DNA from: Manduca sexta | Taxonomy: Eukaryota > Arthropoda > Insecta > Lepidoptera > Sphingidae | Length of the DNA: 64,000 bases | Direction: 5' to 3' | Assembly (NCBI RefSeq): GCF_014839805.1 | Contig: NW_023595242.1 | Span: 248,001-312,000, forward strand | Shown here: in pieces, positions 12,260-25,900 of the stretch | Position numbering within the stretch: the stretch's first letter is position 1 | Layout of the letters: every line of letters starts with the position of its first letter | Made by a program: the position numbers and the translations under genes | Notes under the pieces: generated by a model | Told to the model about the DNA's origin: nothing | What the model saw: only the letters and a program-made list of their open reading frames with translations | Database searches by the model: none

Positions 12260-12560
12260 ATTAATTATGTTTATGGCTCTTAGTACTGGAGCGAATTGGG
12301 CAAAGTACTGCGTGGCAATCCACTACGCTAGTCACCCTGAGACTTGAGATGTTAAGTCTCAATGTCCAGTAAATGCGCTGGCTACAGCATTCTTTATATT
12401 GGAACACGACAGTTCGTGCACACTGCCGCTAGTCGATAGAAATAGACATTAAAATTGTAACTAGTGTATAGAAGAGGACATTGTGATGGTGCCTACCCAG
12501 ATGGCCTCTCCCATACGAAATATCTAGCACTAGTAAAACTATAATCATATTGTCAACGAT
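12260..12560 (+). repeat. Dispersed repeat (family C), diverged
   Basis: Retains 'gcaatccactacgc', 'accctgagacttgagatgtt', 'atgtccagtaa', 'agaaatagacatt' and 'ggtgcctacccagatgg'. The proximal part is degraded. Confidence 0.6.
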
Positions 12561-13524
12561 CGATTTAAAAAAATTACTTGCGTCTTACTTACTTCGTAGC
12601 CTACGGTTGAGTTAGTTTACGACGATGTAGGTCTTTGTATTCAAAATATTATTTAGGTAGGTCCCAACAATTTGTCTATTCCTGCCACGAAGCAGAAAAA
12701 ATAGAAACGCTTTAAAATCTTCCAATTTTATAATCCCCACACAAACCATTAATATCACAAGCATGGAAATACAATAAATCAGTTTACATCACCAAATTTA
12801 ATATTATTTGAACAAACAGGTTCAGGATAAGGTTAGAGTCGTCTGCACTCGGTGGGTTAATATCCGCCGTGTCATAACTTCGCAGCTGCTTTGGCCCGAC
12901 TTCCTCTAGCCAACGAGTTAGGAATAAATCTGTCTTTAAAATGCATATTCCTTATCGTAAAGTGATTTTTTCGCATATCCGATATGGTATATCCAAAATT
13001 TTATTACTAACATTGTTGATTTACTTTCATAGTGTTTATACTAAGCAGTTATGTCTGGAGCTACTGACGTTTTTTTTATTACAGGAACTGTGTACAATAG
13101 AAATTTTAATTTTACTCTGACTTTGTCTTGTAATAGTAATATACGTGCATATATCTATCTAAAATAAAAAATTTAACACTAAAGCACTTAGAGTCCCAGA
13201 GGTACAACCTGATAAAGAACTAAAATCGCTTCGCAGAACTTTAATAGAAATCCATCTTACTTTAAATAAAAATTTTATAACTTTTATAAGTTAGAGTAAT
13301 CAATCAATCGATTGATTATGAAAAACTTTATACCCAAAAAATTCACAAAATTTTGCGACAAAGAATGAACACTAATGGATCAACATTATTTTGTGACTAT
13401 AACAATAGCGGTAAATGACGTTAGCTCGCTGGTTTAATGAGCCGAAATTATCAGTCCGTTGCACAATTTAAATAAAGTGCCAAATTGGTTGCTAAACGTT
13501 CACCTACATAGAGCTTTGGCCTAT
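12561..13524. other. No recognised gene
   Basis: AT-rich sequence with no supportable exon. A 16-nt perfect palindrome (aatcaatcgattgatt) occurs near 13304-13319. Confidence 0.5.
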
Positions 13525-13860
13525 ATCTGAGATACTATATTACTGGAGGTAGGTCTCTCATATGTGAGACTCCGCTTGGGTAGGTTCCACCGCAATGTAT
13601 GTTTCTGCCGTCAAGCAGCAGTATGTCAATGTTATGTTCCGGTTTAAAGAACATTGTAGCCAGTGTAACTAATGGACATAATGAAACTTAACATCTCACG
13701 TCTTAGCATGACGAGCACTGTGGAATAGCAAACAATGCTTTGTAATTCAAGGTGTTGGATGGTGTTTCTACTGAATTTGGGCACTGGGGCAGTCGTATCG
13801 CTTACTATCAGATGAACGGCAAGCTCGTCTCGTCATTTAAAGGAATAAAAAGAAGCTATA
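13525..13860 (-). repeat. Dispersed repeat (family C), near full length, inverted
   Basis: The most complete copy outside the inverted repeat. Read in reverse it has the 'cgttcatctgatagtaagcg' start, the 'gttaagtttcattatgtcc' block, 'ggaacataac' and a terminal block with 'ctcacatatgagagaccta'. Confidence 0.7.
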
Positions 13861-15408
13861 ATTCTACTTAATTAAGCAGAAAGGACATGCGAAGATAACG
13901 ATTATATTTATAACTAGCATTAATTGTTCCTAACATTACGTCTGTAGTCAGTTACTAGATAAAAATAGTCTATAAATAATATAGTACCTTCCCTATTAGT
14001 AAAAAAAGAACTAGATCAGTGATTCAAATTTACATCATCCAAACCACACGTTGTTCCTTTATAATATTATTACTCCCGTTAAAACAGTCATAGATAATCG
14101 TTATAAACGTGTAAAGGTAAATAAAGGCTTGAATATACAATACAGAAACCCACCAGATCAAATTTTACCTGCCACTTAACCAAACCAACCCAATTCCGTG
14201 GCAAAACATACTGCGCTCAAACACATTCCCACATCCAGACGTATCCCGTTGCTGCAGCTAGGTGCGCCCGAATCCGTTCAGAATCAAATTGCGGTCCAAC
14301 TGCTCGGTGCTACTGCAAGTTTGTAGCTAATGTATTTAGACAGCCTTTAGCTGTGTCGCGTACAAGCTGTTACTGACAAACACACCTATAACTGAATTCT
14401 AGGATTTCGGCTTTATTGGCTCTCAGATGCTTTGTTAATTAATGTGATTAATTTACCCAATATTTGGCGATGGATGCTTGAGACGTATTATAGTCTATTG
14501 CTTGCAGTTTTGCTCGTGCGAAATGCCATCCTGGTTTAATTTTAAGTGACCTATAGACACATCGCACAACGTCTTTCATTGATTAACACTATGAAATTGT
14601 ACTATTTTTTGAAACATGTTATAAAAAGGGTTTGGTGAAGTATATAGTTTTTAAGAATGTAGATTAATTTCAACGACCGGATGCTTGTCTCGCACCAACT
14701 CCTGTGGGGACCCAAATCCACAAACCGTACTAGAAAACCTGATAGGTGTTACTCAGGTTGAGATTTAAACCAATAACCAATAGTAAAAAATAGTCCACAT
14801 CAAGATGGCAAGGATTCTTACGAGTCCTGACCACCTATCTGAATAACGAGTTGGGTACCATTTTTATTCCTTCACATTGTTTTAATCCTTCAGTCACACC
14901 TATCTATTCCACCAAATGTCTAATTCTTCCCCAATTATTCCCCAACTCCAACACGATCAAGGAACTGCAAACTTCGAGTGTAACGCTAGATCGAAACATG
15001 AACTCGAAACTAGAGCACTTCGCTTCGCACGTCGAGCCATTGTATGCATTACAATAGTAATTACTAGTCATCTGATTTACACATTTCAGACAATTGTACA
15101 AGTGTTTGAAATGAAATGAAATAATATATTTGTACCTGTAAAATGTTAAACATTATTTAGATTCCCAATAACTATACCACCAGTGGAAAGCAGTTCTTAC
15201 CAAAAAAGAATGGGCAAGAAACTCTAGTATTACTCTTTTCAAAATCAGTTTAAATTATAAGCTATAGCGCAGGACACAAAGAAAAAAATACAATTGGCTT
15301 TTTTATTGTTGTTTAGAGCAGTTCATTCATATACGTAATAAATTAATTTTTAAATTTTTAGACGAGTGCACTATAAAATAATATTTAAACATTAGTTCTT
15401 TATTTGAC
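13861..15408. other. No recognised gene
   Basis: Several overlapping small frames on both strands (14851-15119) share the same DNA and show no domain. No exon with collagen or TSPN character was seen. Confidence 0.5.
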
Positions 15409-15680
15409 TGCCTCGGTGGTGTAGTTGTATTGCATGTCCGGTACAATAGCGCTCTGAGTCCTGGTCCTGGGTTCGAATCCCGTGTCGGGCAAAGTGATAT
15501 TTGGGTTTTTCTGCTCAGTATCAGCCCGGAGTCTGGAATTTGTGCCCGATATGGCGATAAGCTCGCCCCCTATCACATCATGGGACGGAACATACTTGGC
15601 GAAAAGTGGGTGCCCTAGTTGCGCCTCTGCATACCCCTTCGGGGATAAATGCGTGATGTTATATGTTCTTTGTTTATAAC
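15409..15680 (+). repeat. tRNA-derived SINE, well preserved (family A)
   Basis: Head with A-box-like 'ggtgtagttgtattg' and canonical B box 'gggttcgaatccc', then a tRNA-unrelated body ('atcagcccggagtctggaa', 'cccgatatggcgata', 'catcatgggacggaac') and a short hairpin-like 'ccccttcgggg' near the 3' end. Other copies lie at 20833-21045, 26213-26375 (inverted), 41529-41640 and 58265-58376 (inverted). The tRNA-like head is not a tRNA gene because no cloverleaf continues after the B box. Confidence 0.8.
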
Positions 15681-16896
15681 CAGGTTCGCTTGAAAAGATA
15701 TGTTTTGCAGGCCCTACTTTAAACGTAATAAGATTAGAGCACTTGGAAGAAGGAACAGACAGTTACCTATTTGTCACCAGCCTATATATAATATATTAAT
15801 TTGCTTTTTAAACTAAGTTTTTTCTCTATAAGTGTACGGATGTTTGAAGCCATACATATTTATAATACCAGCGATTTTACGATATAAGCTTAAAAATATT
15901 GCTCGTAAAAATAGTCATGTGTCAAATTTTGTATAAAATAAATATTTACTTGTACGCATATCATTTTTACACTATATCTATAAACATGTTATTCTGTTCA
16001 TAATAAAACGGATAAGTACACTATATCAGACTTAAATCATTTTCATCGTTAGTCATTTGTTACATACTTATAGGCTAGCTGAAATTTACAAAAGAAAACT
16101 TCAAATCACATTCTTTCCACGTCTGCTCTCATTAATTTAGTAAACGTGATATAAATATCAAATTTTTTCCGTAGTTCAAAATATTTATTTTCACTGTAAA
16201 GACTACTACATCGAATTTAGTATCCATATCCATATTACAAAGAACCTCAATCAGAATATTAATGTTAAATCCTGTCCGAATATCACTTCAAAATTTAATC
16301 CCATAATACCAAATTCAATGAGGAACGAATAACGCATCGTCTGTTTCATTAAAATCTCGCTTCTCCCTACAAAAGACTACTGGCTCCGACGACATATTTT
16401 TAATCTTCTAACGGAACAATAGTTTAAAACGAGGATCCAGACGCTCGATTCACATGTACTTACTAGATCGTACAGTATATTTCAAAGTTATACCGTGTTC
16501 TTTTACTTAAGGTACTTTCATTCTAATTAGGTACCACTGGTAATATGGGTACTGCAAATAGTGGTGTGAAGACTAAATTATTGGAATGCCCTGTAATGAG
16601 ATTAATAACTATAAAGTGTTATAATAGTAGCTTAAAATCTTGGAATGATAAGCATAATGCATTCTTGTGTGGTGCTTCTAATTTTGAATATTTGGGTGGT
16701 GTTACTCCTGTTCAAGGCCAAAATATTTAATAGAAGAGCGAGAAGCTCTTATCGTCATTCCACTATTAAAAGGAATTATTTTTGAGAATTTTAAAGCTTC
16801 TATACTGATATTACTGAATATAAATATATGTACCGATGACAAGGAGCTGACCAAATTGAATGTAAAGTAACATTTAATCACATATTTTTGTTTCAG
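15681..16896. other. Sequence upstream of the first visible collagen exon
   Basis: Either intron or upstream flank. A frame at 16545-16730 precedes the exon but shows no TSPN/laminin-G similarity and no usable donor. The 3' part ends with a polypyrimidine tract and TTTCAG acceptor at 16891-16896. Confidence 0.55.
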
Positions 16897-16965
16897 GGTT
16901 CTATACAAGAGCTGACGTTATATGAGAATGCAACCGAATTACAGTTCAGACAGCTTTGCGAAGGC
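16897..16965 (+). CDS. Mp: Mp exon: C-terminal end of TSPN domain
   Basis: Encodes 23 residues beginning [15 protein letters not shown] and ending in LCEG, phase 0 at both ends. A G(S/A)I-x-EL strand followed about 15 residues later by Cys is how the TSPN/laminin-G-like domain of collagens XV/XVIII ends. It is the first exon of the gene I can recognise, and earlier TSPN exons must lie upstream. N-x-T at NAT is a possible N-glycosylation site. Confidence 0.8.
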
Positions 16966-19900
16966 GTAAGTTCAAATCCAGTTATTATATAGAATACTAA
17001 TTTGACTTGTATTTTATAATGATCTTGGCCACGTGGGGGCTATATGGATGGCCGAAGAATGCGCAACATGCAGCATGCGATATGGTCGAATATTTCACTC
17101 TACGCATTTTATGCTAATTGTAGCCTTTAAATACATCAAGGACGATAGCCGAACTTCCATTCTACAATCATTATCAAGAAAAGAAAACATAAAAAATGAA
17201 TGAGAAGGATATACGTTCGGCAAACATCATTGAGGTCTTTGATTTTCATCAAAGCTTCGACACCGATAATAGGCCAGCACGGGTATCAACCTCTAGATGA
17301 AAACGGGAATTAAAAAAAATTACCATCATATGCCACAAACTGAGTATACAAGTTACATGAACATACTTGTGATTTTTTTTTGTATAGTTAAATTTCACAA
17401 TATTCACGGGTCAACAACACTTAAGATGCATCCTAGTCAACCTCACTATCCAACTGCTCAGAAATTAGGGCGATTAAGGCATTCCGGTTCAGCCAAGAAA
17501 GTATGAGTTTTAGAGTTCTGTCATCATCGACATAGCAAGCAGTATGAACATGAAAAATCCGATATCTATCATAATTCACGGAATCACCTTCGCAATCACC
17601 CATTTCTAGACCTTTAGGCCCTGCAACGCATGATTCCTCTGGTACTGAGGAAGTTTATGCAAAGTGACACCATCAGGTGACACACCTCTTTTGCCTCATT
17701 TTCTATGCAAAGCCATGTGGTGTATACTCAAGCCTGAACAGGCAGCGAAATCGCTCGGAAGAACACAATTATTTTGCAGCAGATTAATATAAATAAGGTC
17801 GTTCAAAAACCCATCTAAATTTATTGAAGAAGCCAATGAAGCGATTAGTCCTATCATGTTTTTTATTTTATTTTTATGTTTTACAATTATTCTTATAATC
17901 TCTCAAGCTTTGTAATATGAAGATTTGAATTAATTTGCTGTAATCACCTTCTTTAGGAAGCCATAGAAAAGAAGAACTACTAAAGGCTACAGCGTGAATT
18001 GCCCTTGAACATCCATAGCTCCCACAGAGTTTAAGTAAAACTCCGGCCATGTTTTATTAATAATAATTATCTTACAGGACACCCCTTGTCTATAACTAAG
18101 AGTATTTCATTAACAAAACAGTTGCTTTCGCGGCTTTCGATGTCAGTTCCTATTAATCAAGCTTTGTAAGTACAAATGGGGATTAATTTTTCCAAATTTT
18201 CTATTTACCATCTTCATCTGTTGTAAATTTTGGGGGAAAAATTTAACTCTATCGACACTTCGATCTATGTTGCACTGTACTCTATGTTGTTGTAACCTGC
18301 ATTTTTATATTTTGTAATTATGTACCATTTGGCCGAAATGGTTCCGAATGATGTATAAAAGGTAAATGTTACATCAAATATGCAACTCTCTCTAATATTG
18401 GTTTGAATGATATATTATTACAAGGTTTCAAGTGGTATAAAAGATTCCATTCATAGCTTCTAATTTATTAATTGCAAATGAATTTCTATAATAAGATCGA
18501 TTTATTACATCTACTACATAAATTCTAAGAGGTTTGAAAACCCTAGACTGAATAAAAAATAAAAATGTAAACGTCGCAGGTAACAATATTTTAATAACTT
18601 CCCTTAATAACATAAGATATCTTCAAGCCCTTTAGGACCCTGTAATATTTGTAACAAATCTGTTACGAGTGCATAGTTTTGACAAGAAATCTATGAGACA
18701 GCAGTTTTCTAAAGAGACTAATCCAAGGTTTTTTAAGCAAACTCGAGGTTTTGATTTCAGCACAAAACCGAATTTAAGTAACCTTGCCAATTTCGCGCTG
18801 TCAATGAGTCTGTCGAACAATAATACAACAATTTAATGACATTACATTCACCTTTATACTTAAAAGAACCATTTTTGCCAAATACAGCATAACACGCACT
18901 GATATTGTATTTCTTCCGTAGAAAATCAAAAATATCAACGCGACTGATTGCGATGTAAGTGCTTTGCTTATCTATCTATTTTTTGATCATTTATAAAGTT
19001 GGATGGCATAAATTGATTTGAAATATCAAGGTTATTTCATCTAAGATGCGTCCCACCTTGTATTGAGCGGGGGTGTTGCGCGGTGTCGCGGGGCAAGGGG
19101 GCTGATCCCAGCCCTTTCCCCGGCACTATACATCGTAGTGTGCACGTGCTGCTCACGCACACTGTAAGCGATTATGGAACGTAGTGGGGCGCGTCTTCGT
19201 AAATGAAATGATCTATGTTAGTGGATACGTTTAACATGCATTTGCCTTGTAATGGCGTTATTTTTTCTGCACCATACTTCATATAATTTTCCAAAATACC
19301 TTCGTAAACCATTGCTGTAGTAGACTCTGAATTTTATTTAAATTTTACTTCAATAAAAAGTTTTGTGATATTAACATGTGATAGTCCAGTCACCAAATAT
19401 TGGGCATTATTTTTGTTCCCATTTTATTCAAAACGAATCTGTTAGTTATATCGGGTTCATCTTAAACATGAGACATGTACATGGTACCATTCATCTTAAC
19501 TTTATGAATGAATAAAAAAATTACAAGAATTCAAAGTTACGCCGAGCATTATTTCATGATTAAGTCTGTTCTTTTGTTTAAAAATAGTGTTCATTCATTG
19601 CGAAGTCAACAATTCTTGTAATTTTTTCAAATACAACTTTAAAACAAAGCATTATTTTCAGTGTTTTTTACTTATATTCAAAAGGCAAGTTTGAAGTTTG
19701 AAAAATTGCAAGAGAAATATGCCTTTGCAATTGTTCTATTGCAACACTCACTTTTATTCCAACACCTGTGTTTCTTTTTTTACTTAATATTTCAATTAAG
19801 GCATATTTACGTAACATTTATATTTTATATTATTGGCTTTATAATTAAAAAAAAATACGGCTAATTAGTATCTAAAGCTTTGCGCTTTTGCAAAAATGTT

Positions 19901-22900
19901 AATAGATGTTGTGTTAATAAATTATTTTATTCAAAATTTTAAAAAAAATGTAGTTAATTAAAAATATTATTCAATAACTTCACATAACGTAGGTACATAA
20001 ATAGTGATATTTGCTATGGAAGTCTGAATCCAGGCTTTTTTTTTTTTTTTTATAACTACTAAAGTTCTTGCAAGAATCAGGAAAATTACTGATAGTTTAA
20101 AAACATCAGAAAAATATATTTTTTGAAATGTAAAATATGTATAGATTTTTCAATGGTGATTTTCGTGTAAAACAGGATCCGTATATTTTTTTTCCTTCAA
20201 AGCATTTTTAACTATAACGCAAATAACTAGTTGCTATTTCGCTTCTATGTTCTTAATGTGTATATATAATGTAATACTCCACACATAATATATTGTATAT
20301 AAGTACTAAAACATAACGAGCGAAGGAATGGCCTTTTTACTTGTATATTTATATCTATATTTTAACTTGTTTTTCCATTTATAAAGTTTCATATTGTTTG
20401 AGAGTGTTATTATTTAAATGTATTTTAGAACGGTAACGGTTAAACTAAGGATAAAAATATAAGTAGAAGGGTGTCATAAATATAAGGGACATTTTAGCGC
20501 CTTTATGAAGCCGTTGATAATGCTGGGGCCACAGTTTGATGGTGGTAGGACATATTTTATAGAATAGCGACCACCGTACACAATGTGTTAAAACCCATCA
20601 TACTGGCCCACGTAAGTGTGTCGTGTTCATGGATCAGCCTGTGTATATCCGGTTCCAACAGGCCGGCATAATTGTGTCGACTGCCGATAAGTAATCATCC
20701 CTCGGCACTTAATGATAGGATTAAACATTGAGCTAACTCAAATTCAAATCTATTATGTCAAATGCCTTATCCCATCGCAAAATTTTTATTACAAGTTGTG
20801 GCTTTACTTACCCTTCATAATTAATGGAAATTGACGGTCTCGATGGTGTAGTTGTATTGCGTACGGTACGATACCACTGAAGGCCCGGATTCTAATCCCG
20901 AGTCGAGTAAAGTGATGTGCTTTCCTCATTATCAATCCTTAGTCTCTAACTCATGCCTTAAAGACTCCCCGCCTAAAAATCATCATGGCAAAAAGATGAT
21001 GCTCTGGTTGCTCCTCTGCCTCTCAGTAATAAAAGATATCAATTAGTGGCTTCAGCATACATCTTTGTTAATGAGATAATTAAAGACATTATTAGGCTTT
21101 TTGTGGGCTCATCATAAAAGCGTTAAAATGTTACTTCATTAATTATCTGCATCATCTATATCGACTTCATCATTACAAATACTTATCTTATTTTATTATA
21201 CACAGGACCTTACCCCGGAAGAATATTTCCCTACAGAAGACTCTATTGGTAAGTATTGTATTAACTTTTCCTGAAACGAGTTTAATTTTGGATATTGCTG
21301 TTAAAATAATACATTTTGTAGTAAGAGAAAAGCTGCGAGGTGATATGGGGGACCTAGGTGAAAAGGGAGAACCGGGTGAAATAGGACCACCAGGTGAAAA
21401 AGGGGCACAAGGTGAAAAGGGGGAATCTGGTGAAAAAGGGGACTTTGGTGAAAAAGGGATTCAAGGACAAAAAGGAGAAAAGGGAGAAAAAGGTGACTAC
21501 GGTCAGAAGGTAAGTAATGAAAACGAGAATAGGTCCCTTCCGGCTTTATGGTTGCAAACTTGCAAAAATTACTAGAATTAAATGACAAATGAAAGATAAA
21601 CTATAAAATTTTTCACCGTTATCCACGGCTATCTAATTTTGTTCTAACATATAATTATAATGAGTATAAGATATAATACCACCAGTTGCTAGTTATGAAC
21701 GACCTCTATTAAATTTGGACAAACACAATTTATATCGATAAAAGGGTAAACGAAAATTAAACTGCATTAAACAAACATAAAAATAACTGAATGAACTTTA
21801 AATTTGTGTATCTTCAAAATTTATATTAATTTATTTATAGGGAGAGCCTGGTAATTCTATTATTGGCGAACCTGGGCCCAAAGGTCCGATGGGGCCCCTA
21901 GGACCACGAGGACAAATGGGTCCTCGAGGAGAAACAGGGGTAAGACTTTTATTAAACTCTATAATGTACTTATATGGGACCCTTAAAGTTATATGACATT
22001 CATCCAGATACAATAAATCAAAGATAAACGCGTATTTTTAAATATTAAAACTATTTTGAATATTTGCTATCATAATTCAATTTTGTAATTTTTTTGCGTA
22101 GTACATAAAGGTGCCACATACGGGCTTAATTAAATTAATAGAAACGATTAACAAATATTTTTTTAGTCATGCAAATGCTCGGAAAGTATGGTCTCTACAT
22201 TATTGAAAGAGATGCCAGAAATGAGAGGCCCCAAGGGAGATCCAGGAGAAACTGGTGATTCAGGTCCAGTAGGATTAACCGTGAGTAAATATTTACCTTT
22301 TCCTATATTTCGTCATTTTCATCCCGAAGGCAAAGGTTCTCGAGGCCGAGCACCAACTCAATAGACAGACTAGATTAAAGACGTCTGCAACCAAGTTCCA
22401 TAAACTAGTTGAAGATGCAATGAACTGAAACCAGTGGAGACAAATAATCCGATCTAAATGCGATACTAATGATGACCACGATCCTCAGTCATGAGGGACC
22501 GACTATACACACACACATACAGAGAGAAAGAGATTTTTCATCAAGTTAATGTGAGATGAGAGAAAAATTCTTTCGCATACAGGGCCGTTTTGACATTGCA
22601 TTAATAAATGAAACTACATATTCGTCTTTACCTTTGTTAATACTGTACTAAAAATCATGTACAAAAAGAATATTTTCACGAAAAATCCCAGTTTTACTTT
22701 TCTGATCATTTTTAGTTAATACAAATAGGTTGTGTGCGTGATCGCTCTTACATCGTATACTCTTCGAGTAGTAATAGTGTCATTAAGGCGATAAAAATAT
22801 AATTAATGTTTATTGATACGGATATTATTCGAAACTTAAAAAAAAAATACATCTACAGTTCGAATAACATAATTCGAATTATATTTAAGAAGATAATTAT

Positions 22901-25900
22901 GTGGTTGCATTTATTGCTTGACAATATCAAAATGATCCTGTATAAAAATATGTTTTTATAATCTACAGGGCAAAGAAGGACGTCAAGGGGAACGCGGGCC
23001 TCAGGGATTAAAAGGAGATAGAGGTGAGCCAGGAGAGGACGGGAAACCAGGTCGCGATGGTAAACCTGGCGATAAAGGAGAACCGGGACGGACTGGAGAT
23101 CCAGGGCCACCTGGAGATAGAGGACTGCCAGGAATCGCTGGCCCGCCCGGACCCATTTATAGAGTAAATATTTTATACATATTAAAAACGTGATAATTTA
23201 TAAAGGTGTTCTAGTAGGTTTGTTAGAAGTTACCATACTTATCAAAATGGAACTTTTATTTGGTATATTATATCAATATACATCAAGTCCTGAATTAACA
23301 AGTAAACTACATTTGTCCTGGATATGTATGTATGTATGTGTAAACTTAATTCATTTAATTTCAAATTAAATGTAAAAGTTAAAAATAACTGTGTTAATAA
23401 ACAGAAACACATTAAATAAAATACCTTAAAATAGGAAACAGAAGAAGAAAAAAGGGCGAGGATAGTACGTTTACCAGGTGAAAGAGGTAGCCCTGGACCT
23501 GAAGGACCAAGGGCCCACCAGGGCACAATGGTATTAAAGGAGACAAAGGCGACAAAGGAGATATAGGTCCACAGGGTGAAAGTGGACAAAAGGTAATTAC
23601 CAAGGATGCATATTATGTTAAAATTAAAGCGCATAAATTTTTCAATTGTAATCCTTAGTCAAATTTAGCACCGCGTAGACGCTATTAATTTGTAGCAAAC
23701 GCAAAGTAGGGGCACCAAGCTGTCTATGTTTCTACTTTGAATTAATTTTAGTTTCAAGTTAATACTAAGATTTATTTCAATTAATTGCTAATCTAGTTAA
23801 CATTAACAAGTTCACGATTATTGCTTCATATAAACTAGTCAGTTTATAACATTTAAACGATTTTATGGATATTTGAAGGGTCACCAAGGAGATATAGGTC
23901 CTATGGGAGAGAAGGGACAAAGAGGTGAAGCCGGTGAAGATGGTGTACCAGGTACTCCGGGAAGACATGGGACACACGGAAAAAATGGCGAAAGAGGTAT
24001 AATTCATTGATGATGATGATTATGACAATTTTTGGCATACAAAACACCATTCATATTCATTTTGTTTAATTCAAGGTCCGAAAGGAGATAAGGGAGCACC
24101 CGGTTTGACAGGCTTGCCAGCAAAATTATCTTCAATTCTGGATGAAGAAATGGATCCAGCTGAAAGTAAGTATTAGATAAATAAAAATATGCTTATTCCC
24201 AGTATTATCCTCATATTTGTGGAATCCTACAAATACGTAAATCAGGCATAGTGCAAGTGCAGTAGAAAAGTAGTCTGTAGGCAAATTCTAATAAGGTAGG
24301 TAAGGATTGATAGACTAAATTTGTTAGTAGGATCCTTTAGAAATGTCCATAAATTTTAATATGAATGGAGGAATACTCCCTACACCAATTCTCCTTCACG
24401 GTACATAATTATTTCATTTTTAGCCGACAGTGAATTCATGATTTTTAGAAAACAGAAAAAAAAATCAGGTATGGTATTGGGACGATTTCGAGACTTTTAG
24501 TGCACTTTAGTAACATAATTTACCTATTTATAATAATGAATAATATCAGTAACCAGAAGTCACCTCACTGGGATTTACGAACCTTCCCATCCTAGTAAAA
24601 CTCAACCACTGTATTCCTACGACGACTCTAGCAAAATTACGTATGAACATTTAAAACTAACTGACAATTGTAATGACAATAATTATGACGTACGCTTACG
24701 TATATTCAAACAATCCAAACCGCCTTGAGAGAGTATATTATTTTTCGCCCCCATGGTTTTGTAATAAAGGGATCAATGGACTCCTATGAGATATCAAAAG
24801 TGCATAGATAACAATGGTGCATACTTTGATTAATTAATTATGTTTTACAAAATAAAATCGACTTTGTATTCTTTCCATACGAAACGCCAATTTTATATAT
24901 AAGGACCGGCCCCAGCATAGTAATCTATCTAACAGCCAACAAGAACCCGACTATATATTTATTTAGATTCTTAAGATGTGTAGGCTGAATAAATTTCAAT
25001 ATCCACTCGTATAAAACGCGTTATTCTGGTCACGTAAACGAAATAACGTAAGTAGATTGAATCCCCAAACATTTTTTGCTACGATTGGCTCTATTGGCTT
25101 TGGTCCTTATCCTAACTACAATACGGTATTATCTTATAAAGTTTGATATTGTTTTCGTTTTTAAACGCTCGAATGATACTAGTTTGCAACATCAGATCTT
25201 TTGATTTGTTTTTTTTTGTTTCACTTAGTCTGCTGTATCTGAGTATTATTGTTCTTTCATTAATTGCATTAAATTGTTTTTTGTTATAATAAGTTATAAG
25301 ACGCGATCTGAAATTATGGGTAATAAGTAAGAGACTACAAATTATCTTTATCGGGGTGTTACTATGGTCTCTAAATATATTTGAAGGGGCTGCTTTGATG
25401 GACCGTTTCGTTCCCCTATAAAATTTCCAACCTTATAATAAGTCAGTTAAATCTGAACTAGAGGATATTCCGTTACTTTTTATAAAGAGTTGCAAACAGA
25501 AATCAAAGATAACGTAACTGCCAAGTAGTATATATACATTTTTTTTTTATTAATAGCAGACAATTCAGAGAAGGGTGCGAGGAAAGTAACAAAAAACAAT
25601 CAGCTTTATAATAAATATAAGATTCTATATACATAGTTTAGGGTTTACTTATCACTTAACTTACCAAAAAAGGAATAACCTCCTTTCCAATTTGATTCCA
25701 AAACTATATTCAAGTTATCTCTAATCTGCATCGGATTAAAACATCTATTTAATTAACAATTTATAGACATTAAAAGGCTTTAGAAAGAAAAATAATGATT
25801 TTATGTAGCCGGATAAAAATCTTGACTAAACACGTTTCCCATTAAAAATTGGAACTTACATGATCATGAATTACTATTACTTATTTCAGTAAAACCTAAT

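Larger units (their letters stand above)
16966..21205 (+). other. Mp: Intron of about 4.2 kb
   Basis: Starts GTAAGT and ends CACAG. It carries a GC-rich island (19045-19200), a small element with 17-bp inverted ends (19515-19627), a family D repeat (20530-20705) and a tRNA-like SINE (20833-21045). A further small exon inside cannot be excluded, but the flanking exons join in phase 0 without one. Confidence 0.75.

Noticed and set aside
15411..15495. tRNA-like sequence with a canonical B box
   Set aside because: It is the head of a SINE with a long unrelated body and several diverged relatives in the window; no complete cloverleaf was seen.
16545..16730. 61-residue frame just upstream of the first Mp exon, considered as a TSPN exon
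   Set aside because: It shows no TSPN/laminin-G pattern, ends in a stop and has no suitable donor leading into 16897.
21301..21588. Reverse-strand frames over the collagen exons (also 21831-22013, 22853-23110, 23242-23634, 23412-23603, 28595-28913)
   Set aside because: They are the antisense of Gly-X-Y codons, which lack stops on the opposite strand, so long Pro-rich or Leu/His-rich frames arise automatically.
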